Source: Verrucomicrobiales bacterium (GTDB taxonomy: Bacteria > Verrucomicrobiota > Verrucomicrobiia > Verrucomicrobiales > SKLO01). Taken from it: DNA of 5,312 nt. Position 1 is the stretch's first letter, and each line of letters opens with the position of its first letter. The stretch is from contig SKLO01000303.1 in assembly GCA_007123195.1 (NCBI GenBank), forward strand, positions 1-5,312. The letters run 5' to 3'. This document shows, piece by piece, positions 1-5,027 of this stretch. A program made the position numbers and the translations under genes. Below the pieces are notes generated by a model. It saw only the letters and a list, made by a program, of their open reading frames with translations, ran no database searches and had not been told where the DNA came from.

Positions 1-133
1 GCCGGTGTTGGTTTCGGTTGTCTTGTTTTTGGTTTCGCTCCGCCGCGGTTTCGGGCGCCCGGGGGGCGGCTCCGGCCCCGAGGCGGGGCAAATGGAACGG
101 GCGACCTGCATGGGCGGTCGCCGTGGAAGCCGG
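1..133 (-). other. rplJ downstream spacer with two hairpins
   Basis: This stretch follows the rplJ stop and holds no convincing gene; rplL is expected just beyond the window edge. Read on the coding (minus) strand it carries two stem-loops. The first has a perfect 7-bp stem, GGCGACC at 116-122 pairing with GGTCGCC at 100-106, with a 9-nt loop. The second has a 6-bp stem, 84-89 with 75-80, and a 3-nt loop. A palindrome GGGCGCCC lies at 53-60. No T run follows either hairpin, so neither looks like a full intrinsic terminator. They may be attenuator or mRNA-processing structures that adjust the rplJ to rplL ratio, which is inference. The base pairing itself is directly visible. Confidence 0.5.
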
Positions 134-664
134 TCAGGCGGCGGATTGTTCCTGGTCGACCTTGGCCTGGAGCACGCGGGCGAGCGCCGTGGCCGGCTCG
201 TTGAGCACGCGGGCGAGCATGGTGCCGGGCTGGTTGAGCAGGCCGAGGAACTGGGACTGCAGGATTTCCAGTGGCGGAAGCTCGGCGAGACCGCGGATGT
301 CCTCGGCGCTGAGAAACCGGCCATCGAGCACGCCGCCCTTGACCTCGGGCTTTTTCTTCGAGTGCTTGTCGGCGAAGGTCTTGACCGCCTTGGCGGCGGC
401 GCAGACGTCCTCCTCGCCGGTGACCACCGCGGTTTGTCCACTGAGGGATTGCTCAAGGTCGGCGGGCAGCTCCTCGGTGCGGATGACCGACTTGATGAAG
501 GTGTTCTTGTAAACGTGGATCTCGGCGCCGGTTTCGCGGAGCTGGTCGCGCAGCTGGACGAACGACGGCACGTCGAGCCCGTGATAGTCCACCACGAACA
601 GGAACGGCGAGGCGTTGACCCGGTCGAGCAGCGACTTGATGATGATGTTTTTCTCGGATTGCAT
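134..664 (-). CDS. rplJ: 50S ribosomal protein L10
   Basis: L10 forms the base of the ribosomal stalk: its N-terminal domain binds 23S rRNA beside L11 and its C-terminal helix carries L7/L12 dimers, which recruit the translational GTPases. The 176-residue product is slightly longer than the E. coli protein (165). It shows the typical start (about residues 4-60: a lysine-bearing helix, FVVDYHGL, then EIHVYKNTF), a KGGVLDG segment near 109-115, and a long C-terminal helix at about 146-170 with repeated ARVL motifs that would bind L7/L12. The ATG at 664 is used; it lies only 15 nt after the rplA stop and has no clear Shine-Dalgarno, so it may be translationally coupled to rplA. The 176-codon frame is intact. 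The identification is firm from both sequence and gene order. Confidence 0.97.
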   Translation of the reverse strand: MQSEKNIIIKSLLDRVNASPFLFVVDYHGLDVPSFVQLRDQLRETGAEIHVYKNTFIKSVIRTEELPADLEQSLSGQTAVVTGEEDVCAAAKAVKTFADKHSKKKPEVKGGVLDGRFLSAEDIRGLAELPPLEILQSQFLGLLNQPGTMLARVLNEPATALARVLQAKVDQEQSAA

Positions 665-679
665 GGCTCGGTCTGGTGG

Positions 680-1381
680 TTAGGCGGTCATGAACGGACT
701 GGCGTCGATCTTGACGGAGGGCGACATGCTGGCGGCCAGGTGGACGCTCTGGAGGTAGCGGCCGCGGGCGCTGGCCGGCTTGGCGCGCACGATGGCGTCG
801 ATGGCGGCGGTGGCATTCTCCTCGATCTGCGCGGGCTCGAACGAGACCTTGCCGATGGCCAGGGCGACGTTGCCGCTGCGGTCGAGCTTGAAGTCGACCC
901 GGCCGGCCTTGACCGCTTTGACGGCGGCGGCGGTGTCGTCGGTGACGGTGCCGGTCTTCGGGTTGGGCATGAGACCGCGTGGCCCGAGCTGGCGGCCGAG
1001 CTTGCGAACTTCGGACATGGCGTCGGGGGTGGCGACAGCGACATCGAAATCCATGAACCCGCCCTTGACCTTGTCGATCAGGTCGGTGAAGCCGACTTCA
1101 TCGGCGCCGGCTTCCTTGGCGGCGGCGGCGGCATCGCCCTGGGCGAACACGACCACCCGGACGTCCTTGCCGCTGCCGTGGGGCAACGGGCAGGTGCCAC
1201 GGACCATCTGGTCGGACTTGCGCGGGTCGACACCGAGGCGCACGGCCAGGGTGACGGTTTGGTTGAACTTGGTGCCGGGGAAGTTCTTGATCACTCCGGC
1301 GGCTTCGGCCAGAGGGTATTCCTTGGTCGGATCGACCAGCGCGGCTGCCTGCTGGTAACGTTTGCTTCGTTGGGTTGCCAT
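680..1381 (-). CDS. rplA: 50S ribosomal protein L1
   Basis: L1 is the protein of the mobile L1 stalk, which helps release deacylated tRNA from the E site. In many bacteria it also represses its own operon by binding the mRNA. The product is 233 residues, the normal family length. Visible hallmarks are RGTCPLPHGSGKDVRV at about 61-76, the central LGRQLGPRGLMPNPKTGTV block at about 128-146, and IGKVSFEPAQIEENA at about 176-190, close to the family signature. The order of these blocks matches the two-domain L1 fold. The ATG at 1381 is chosen because MATQRSKRYQ is a normal L1 amino terminus; the bases before it (CCCACCACC) contain no Shine-Dalgarno. It follows rplK after an unusually long 182-nt spacer and precedes rplJ closely. 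Cys64 replaces the more common Val of this block, which is unlikely to matter. Confidence 0.97.
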   Translation of the reverse strand: MATQRSKRYQQAAALVDPTKEYPLAEAAGVIKNFPGTKFNQTVTLAVRLGVDPRKSDQMVRGTCPLPHGSGKDVRVVVFAQGDAAAAAKEAGADEVGFTDLIDKVKGGFMDFDVAVATPDAMSEVRKLGRQLGPRGLMPNPKTGTVTDDTAAAVKAVKAGRVDFKLDRSGNVALAIGKVSFEPAQIEENATAAIDAIVRAKPASARGRYLQSVHLAASMSPSVKIDASPFMTA

Positions 1382-1512
1382 GGTGGTGGGCAGTTCGAGC
1401 GGGGTCCTTGGTCACGGCGGCAGGGCGGAAGAAACGGGGGCTGGATCTTTCTTCGGACTGCGGACCGGCTTTGGACTCCTCCTGCTGGGTGTGGTGGTTG
1501 CTTGCTGTGGTG

Positions 1513-1532
1513 TCGCCACCGGAGGGCGGCGA
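1513..1532 (-). other. stem-loop in the rplK-rplA spacer
   Basis: On the coding strand TCGCCGCC (1532-1525) pairs with GGTGGCGA (1520-1513) around a 4-nt CTCC loop, giving 8 bp including one G-U pair. On the opposite strand that position would be an A-C mismatch, which favours a role in the rplK-rplA transcript. It starts about 31 nt after the rplK stop, within a 182-nt spacer (1382-1563) that has no gene I can support. No T run follows, so it is not a standard terminator. An mRNA-processing, stabilising or regulatory role is inference. Confidence 0.45.
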
Positions 1533-1563
1533 GAATGGGCTGGCAGGGACCTGTGGTGGCGGA

Positions 1564-1989
1564 TCAATCGACCACTTCGAGGCCCATCTGGCGGGCGGTG
1601 CCGGCGAGGATTCGGGCGGCGGCTTCTTCGTCGGTGGTGTTGAGATCGACCATCTTGCGCTGGACCACCTCGGCCAACTGGGCGCGGGTGATCTTGCCGA
1701 CCTTGGTGCGGTTCGGCTCGGCGGAACCCGAGGCCAGGTTGGCGGCCTTCTTGAGCAGCACCGCTGCGGGCGGCTGCTTGGTGATGAAGGTGAAGCTCTT
1801 GTCCTTGTAGACCGTGATGACGGTCGGCAGCACTTCGCCGGCGCCGGACTGGGTGGCGGCGTTGAACTGCTTGCAGAACTCCATGATGTTGACCCCGGCC
1901 TGGCCGAGGGCGGGACCGACGGGGGGTGCCGGGTTGGCCTGGCCGGCCTTGATTTGGAGCTTGATCTGTTTGACGATTTCCTTGGCCAT
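1564..1989 (-). CDS. rplK: 50S ribosomal protein L11
   Basis: L11 binds the GTPase-associated region of 23S rRNA at the stalk base, takes part in factor-dependent GTP hydrolysis and is needed for stringent-response sensing; thiostrepton binds at its rRNA interface. The product has 141 residues, the standard bacterial length. The N-terminal domain (about 1-70) has the proline-rich PAPPVGPALGQ segment at 20-30 and the FCKQFNAAT helix start. The C-terminal RNA-binding domain (about 72-141) has PPAAVLLKKAA and ends with the family signature region near AGTARQMGLEV at 129-139. The ATG at 1989 gives the usual MAKEIVKQIK start. The 110-nt leader after nusG contains a GC-rich hairpin but no evident Shine-Dalgarno. 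Identification is certain by sequence and by position between nusG and rplA. Confidence 0.98.
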   Translation of the reverse strand: MAKEIVKQIKLQIKAGQANPAPPVGPALGQAGVNIMEFCKQFNAATQSGAGEVLPTVITVYKDKSFTFITKQPPAAVLLKKAANLASGSAEPNRTKVGKITRAQLAEVVQRKMVDLNTTDEEAAARILAGTARQMGLEVVD

Positions 1990-2013
1990 GTGGTGCGGAT
2001 GGTGACGGTGTTT

Positions 2014-2033
2014 GCCGTCCCGGAGCGGGCGGC
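2014..2033 (-). other. stem-loop in the rplK leader
   Basis: On the coding strand GCCG-CCCG (2033-2026) pairs with CGGG-A-CGGC (2022-2014) around a CTC loop: 8 GC pairs with one bulged A. It sits about 24 nt upstream of the rplK start. In E. coli, L1 represses this operon by binding a leader structure before rplK, so this hairpin occupies the position where such control would act. I could not match it to the known L1 target, which needs an asymmetric internal loop with conserved bases, so a regulatory role remains inference. Confidence 0.4.
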
Positions 2034-2099
2034 GGCAGGTTGACGTTCGTTGGTGAAAAGCGGGTTGGCGGTCTGGTCTGGCTGGCTGATGGATCCTGA

Positions 2100-2669
2100 T
2101 CAGGCCTTCTCCACCTGCCAGTAGCCGAGGTCGACTGGTGCGGCGCGGCCGAAGATGGTCACGGAAACCCGCAGCTTGCCGGCCTCGGGGTCGATCTCCT
2201 CGACGATGCCGGTCTGGCCCTCGAACGGGCCGTCAGCGACCCGGACGGAGTCGCCGACCTGGAACACGATCTTCGGCTTGACGTTTTCTTCGCGCTCCTT
2301 GATCTGGGCCAGCATGCTCTCGACCTCGCGTTCGCGCATCGGGATCGGCTTGTCACGGGTGCCGGCGAAGTTGATCACCCCGGTGGTTTCCTTGATGAAA
2401 TACCAGGTGCGGTCGACCAGGCGGTTGTCCTCGTCAAGCAGGTGCATGTTGGCGATCACGTAGCCCGGAAAGAACTTGCGCGAGGTTTCGGTCTTCTTGC
2501 CGCGCTTGACTTCCGAGACGCGCTCGGTGGGGACCAGCACCTCGAAGACATAGTCGCCCATTTCCTCGGTCTCGATGCGGCGCAGGATGTTGTCGCGAAC
2601 CTTCTGTTCCTGTCCGGCGAGGACATGGACGACGTACCACTGTTCACGCGGGGACGGGATGGCTGCCAT
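2100..2669 (-). CDS. nusG: transcription elongation/antitermination factor NusG
   Basis: NusG binds the RNA polymerase clamp through its NGN domain and suppresses pausing; its KOW domain contacts Rho or ribosomal protein S10, linking transcription to termination or translation. The product is 189 residues. The NGN domain covers about 10-115, starting WYVVHVLAGQEQKV and including the core KFFPGYV at about 65-71 and the ETTGVINFAGT segment at 94-104. A charged linker (about 112-133) leads to the KOW domain (about 136-186) with VGDSVRVADGPFEGQTGIV. It ends with YWQVEKA. Length and domain order are those of an ordinary NusG without the extra domain found in some lineages. The ATG at 2669 gives a short extension before the conserved WYVVH. 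An alternative start is not obvious. The gene follows secE after a 160-nt spacer, and a tandem repeat sits directly upstream of the start. Confidence 0.97.
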   Translation of the reverse strand: MAAIPSPREQWYVVHVLAGQEQKVRDNILRRIETEEMGDYVFEVLVPTERVSEVKRGKKTETSRKFFPGYVIANMHLLDEDNRLVDRTWYFIKETTGVINFAGTRDKPIPMREREVESMLAQIKEREENVKPKIVFQVGDSVRVADGPFEGQTGIVEEIDPEAGKLRVSVTIFGRAAPVDLGYWQVEKA

Positions 2670-2673
2670 GGTT

Positions 2674-2701
2674 GAGAAAACGGTCGGAGAAAATCTGGTC
2701 G
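2674..2701 (-). repeat. short tandem repeat before nusG
   Basis: Two adjacent imperfect copies lie just upstream of the nusG ATG: on the plus strand GAGAAAACGGTCG (2674-2686) and GAGAAAATCTGGTCG (2687-2701), the second with two extra bases. On the mRNA this gives two TTTTCTC pyrimidine runs in the last 30 nt before the start codon, where a Shine-Dalgarno would be expected. It may be a small duplication without function. Confidence 0.5.
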
Positions 2702-2790
2702 GACGCTCCGCGGCGGGCGGCGGAGGTCATGATGAGGTCGGGGCCCGGCGGGCGGGAGAGGGATCGGGATCGGCGTTGGTGCGGGTCCAA

Positions 2791-2828
2791 CCTGCCGTCG
2801 TTCGGGGGTGGCCCGACGTGGCGGCAGG
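2791..2828 (-). other. stem-loop just after the secE stop
   Basis: A nested hairpin starts two bases after the secE TGA. The outer stem is 7 bp (CCTGCCG at 2791-2797 with CGGCAGG at 2822-2828). Inside it, 2799-2800 pairs with 2817-2818 and TCGGG at 2802-2806 pairs with CCCGA at 2812-2816 around a 5-nt loop. No T run follows on the coding strand, so it is more likely an mRNA 3'-end stabiliser, processing site or partial attenuator between secE and nusG than a full terminator. Confidence 0.45.
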
Positions 2829-2829
2829 C

Positions 2830-3042
2830 TCAGCGCAGCAGGAGTTCGCGGACGGAATTGAGAATCAGGTCGGCGGTCGAGACGTAGGCGCCGAGCAGCA
2901 GCATTGCGATGAAGACCACGATGGTGGCGTCGGTCAGTTCCTTGAAGCGCTTGAATCCCTTTTCGCGCGGATCCCAGGGCCAGGTGGCCTTGCGCAGTTC
3001 GTCGCGGGTTTCGCCGAGATATTTGGAGATGCGCTTGAACAT
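2830..3042 (-). CDS. secE: preprotein translocase subunit SecE
   Basis: SecE clamps the two halves of SecY in the SecYEG protein-export channel of the inner membrane. The 70-residue product is a short, single-span SecE: an amphipathic cytoplasmic N-terminal part with the conserved ELRKATWP (about 15-22), then one hydrophobic helix at about 38-60 (IVVFIAMLLLGAYV), and a charged end. The three-span form seen in E. coli is about 127 residues, so this is the compact type usual in most bacteria. The frame stays open upstream to 3225, but that extension runs through tRNA-Trp. The ATG at 3042, 37 nt after the tRNA 3' end, gives the proper MFKRISKYLGETRDEL start. No Shine-Dalgarno is visible. Probably cotranscribed with the tRNA from the promoter at 3197-3225 and with nusG downstream. 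Confidence 0.95.
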   Translation of the reverse strand: MFKRISKYLGETRDELRKATWPWDPREKGFKRFKELTDATIVVFIAMLLLGAYVSTADLILNSVRELLLR

Positions 3043-3079
3043 GATGTGATGTTTCGCAGCTTGCTGCCGGTGGCGCTGC

Positions 3080-3155
3080 TGGCAGGCCAGGAGGGACTCG
3101 AACCCCCGACATTCGGTTTTGGAGACCGACGCTCTACCAACTGAGCTACTGGCCT
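3080..3155 (-). tRNA. tRNA-Trp (anticodon CCA)
   Basis: The 76-nt sequence folds as a complete cloverleaf on the minus strand. It has a 7-bp acceptor stem (AGGCCAG with CTGGCCT), a D stem GCTC/GAGC, and an anticodon stem TCGGT/ACCGA with loop CTCCAAA, so the anticodon is CCA and reads UGG. The T stem GGGGG/CCCTC has one G-U pair and loop TTCGAGT. The discriminator base is G, as expected for tRNA-Trp, and the terminal CCA is encoded (3080-3082). A tRNA-Trp between tuf and secE is a widespread bacterial arrangement. Confidence 0.97.
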
Positions 3156-3196
3156 GTGAAGCAGTGGGCCGCAGGCCCCGCCAAGTGGCGATCTGT

Positions 3197-3225
3197 AGGA
3201 TAGACCCGATTCCGGGTGCTTGCAA
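3197..3225 (-). promoter_or_regulatory. sigma70-type promoter for tRNA-Trp-secE-nusG
   Basis: On the minus strand a -35 TTGCAA (3220-3225) and a -10 TATCCT (3197-3202) are separated by exactly 17 bp; each matches 4 of 6 consensus bases. Initiation would fall near 3190, about 35 nt before the tRNA-Trp 5' end. The spacer contains an inverted repeat CCCG-N4-CGGG (3205-3216), and a short GGGCC/GGCCC hairpin (3166-3178) lies in the tRNA 5' leader. The position between tuf and the tRNA supports a separate transcription start here. Confidence 0.6.
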
Positions 3226-3247
3226 GTGCCCGGGGACAGCAAACCGC

Positions 3248-3275
3248 CGGGGGTCGAGGCTGGGCTCGACTCCCG
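3248..3275 (-). terminator. possible hairpin terminator after tuf (distal)
   Basis: GTCGAG (3253-3258) pairs with CTCGAC (3265-3270) around a 6-nt loop. The stem then continues past one mismatch (3252/3271) with four more GC pairs (3248-3251 with 3272-3275). It lies between tuf and the tRNA-Trp promoter. No T run follows, and the mismatch would be a G-T pair on the plus strand but A-C on the transcribed strand, so termination is only a possibility. Confidence 0.25.
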
Positions 3276-3323
3276 ACGGATCGCTGGACCGGGCCGCGGG
3301 CTCGATCGGCTGGAACCGCCGCC

Positions 3324-3348
3324 CACCGCGACCCGGTCACGGGTGGTG
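3324..3348 (-). terminator. hairpin just after tuf (possible terminator or 3' stabiliser)
   Basis: On the coding strand CACC-ACCCG (3348-3340) pairs with CGGGT (3335-3331) and, after a 3-nt bulge, GGTG (3327-3324), around a TGAC loop: 9 bp. It begins nine bases after the tuf stop. There is no clear T run afterwards. A 3'-end-protecting structure or Rho-dependent end is as likely as intrinsic termination. Confidence 0.3.
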
Positions 3349-3357
3349 ATGATTGGA

Positions 3358-4542
<1,185 letters not shown>

Positions 4543-4594
4543 TGTGGGTGGTTGTGATTGGATGCGCCCCGGCTGATCGAGGACTGGTGTTTCT

Positions 4595-4633
4595 AGGATA
4601 AAGCACCGGACGATAGCGCCGGCGCGGCTGCAA
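4595..4633 (-). promoter_or_regulatory. candidate tuf promoter region
   Basis: A -10-like TATCCT, followed by A, lies at 4595-4600, about 52 nt before the tuf start, and is identical to the -10 of the tRNA-Trp promoter. At the normal 17-bp distance there is no -35; that position is occupied by a 10-bp perfect palindrome GCGCCGGCGC (4616-4625). A TTGCAG occurs at 4628-4633, but the spacing is 27 bp, too long for standard sigma70. It may be an activator-dependent or regulated promoter, or tuf may be read only from the tRNA-Thr promoter. Confidence 0.3.
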
Positions 4634-4635
4634 GC

Positions 4636-4653
4636 CCCGGCAGATCGACCGGG
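4636..4653 (-). other. small hairpin downstream of tRNA-Thr
   Basis: CCCGG (4636-4640) pairs with CCGGG (4649-4653) around an 8-nt loop, starting about 10 nt after the CCA end of tRNA-Thr. It could guide 3' processing of the tRNA from a tRNA-tuf cotranscript. No T run follows, so it does not look like a terminator that would separate the two genes. Confidence 0.3.
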
Positions 4654-4663
4654 TCCGCTGAGA

Positions 4664-4738
<75 letters not shown>

Positions 4739-4749
4739 ACTCTGCGGCG

Positions 4750-4866
4750 AATTGATAGAACAAGTCACCTGCCAACCTCGCCGCCGAAGGACGCCCGGAG
4801 GAACTCCGGCCCCACATGGGGATCGCCCTTCGGGGCTCGATTTGCAGGTGACTTGCCGCACCAATT
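4750..4866. repeat. inverted-repeat element with nested hairpins
   Basis: A perfect 12-bp inverted repeat, CAAGTCACCTGC (4761-4772) and GCAGGTGACTTG (4844-4855), bounds a 95-bp element. Outside it, AATTG (4750-4754) pairs with CAATT (4862-4866) across a symmetric 6-by-6 internal loop. Inside are CCGGAG-GAA-CTCCGG (4795-4809), CCCC-ACAT-GGGG (4810-4821) and GCCC-TTCG-GGGC (4825-4836). The last has a C(UUCG)G tetraloop if read on the plus strand and can alternatively extend to ATCG/CGAT at 4822-4825/4838-4841. No target-site duplication is visible at the edges. It may be a small palindromic mobile repeat (REP- or MITE-like) or a multibranched structured RNA. The pairing is seen; the identity is not known. 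It lies in the leader of tRNA-Thr. Confidence 0.6.
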
Positions 4867-4872
4867 ACTCCC

Positions 4873-4916
4873 GGCGAAAAACGGGCCCTGCGTATGAACA
4901 CCGGACCCGTTTCGCC
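4873..4916 (-). other. 14-bp stem-loop in the tRNA-Thr leader
   Basis: On the minus strand GGCGAAA-CGGGTCC (4916-4903) pairs with GGGCCCG (4888-4882), a two-T bulge, and TTTCGCC (4879-4873) around a 14-nt loop. All 14 pairs form on the minus-strand RNA, including one U-G; on the plus strand that position is a C-A mismatch, which points to function in the minus-strand transcript. No clear T run follows the stem (CGCCGGGAG), so it is not a standard terminator in that direction. Confidence 0.5.
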
Positions 4917-4919
4917 AAA

Positions 4920-4940
4920 GCGTCGTTGAGCCTACGACGC
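4920..4940. promoter_or_regulatory. 7-bp dyad over the putative -10
   Basis: GCGTCGT (4920-4926) and ACGACGC (4934-4940) form a perfect 7-bp inverted repeat with a 7-bp centre that contains most of the putative -10 TAGGCT. It lies mostly upstream of the inferred start site, so it would act as DNA, for example as an operator, rather than as an RNA hairpin. If transcripts came from upstream it would instead fold as a hairpin followed by TTT. Confidence 0.35.
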
Positions 4941-4956
4941 CGGATGCCTTTGTCAA
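4929..4956 (-). promoter_or_regulatory. putative promoter for the tRNA-Thr-tuf unit
   Basis: A consensus -35 TTGACA lies at 4951-4956 on the minus strand and a weak -10 TAGGCT (3 of 6 matches) lies 16 bp downstream at 4929-4934. Transcription would begin near 4922 and give a leader of about 184 nt before tRNA-Thr. The first bases of the -35 are the last T residues of the upstream terminator. The -35 is strong but the -10 is poor, so confidence is moderate. Confidence 0.45.
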
Positions 4957-4985
4957 AAAAAAATGTCGATCTGACGACGATTTTT
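4955..4985 (-). terminator. intrinsic terminator after the ymdB-like gene
   Basis: On the minus strand GTCG (4978-4975) pairs with CGAC (4968-4965) around a TCAGAT loop. After one unpaired C, AAAAAT (4985-4980) pairs with ATTTTT (4964-4959). A run of nine T residues occupies 4963-4955. The GC part is short, but the A run, stem and T run form a recognisable intrinsic terminator about 40 nt after the upstream stop codon; the A/T arms could also let it work from the other side. Confidence 0.6.
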
Positions 4986-5027
4986 CTTGCCAAGCCGGAC
5001 CCACTCCATCTGACCTCCGTGCCCCAC

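Noticed and set aside
5..1810. A 601-codon open frame on the plus strand, opposite rplJ, rplA and part of rplK
   Set aside because: It lies in exact codon register antisense to rplJ and rplA, where the absence of TTA, CTA and TCA codons in GC-rich genes leaves the opposite frame open. The translation is low-complexity Gly/Asp/Leu-rich and has no family features.
2069..2089. Short GTCTG and GCTG tandem units in the nusG-rplK spacer
   Set aside because: Two copies each of 4-5 bp motifs are within what chance gives in GC-rich DNA.
2095..2104. 10-bp palindrome CCTGATCAGG over the nusG stop codon
   Set aside because: It has no loop to form a stable hairpin and no second copy nearby, so it is likely coincidental.
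3043..3225. N-terminal extension of secE
   Set aside because: The extension would run through tRNA-Trp and its promoter, and SecE homologues start at the MFKRISKYLGE position.
4750..4866. CRISPR array or insertion sequence
   Set aside because: There is only one inverted-repeat unit, no direct repeats with regular spacers, no transposase and no visible target duplication at the element edges.
4739..4922. T-box riboswitch before tRNA-Thr-tuf
   Set aside because: The conserved T-box antiterminator sequence is not present, and no antiterminator/terminator pair is seen.
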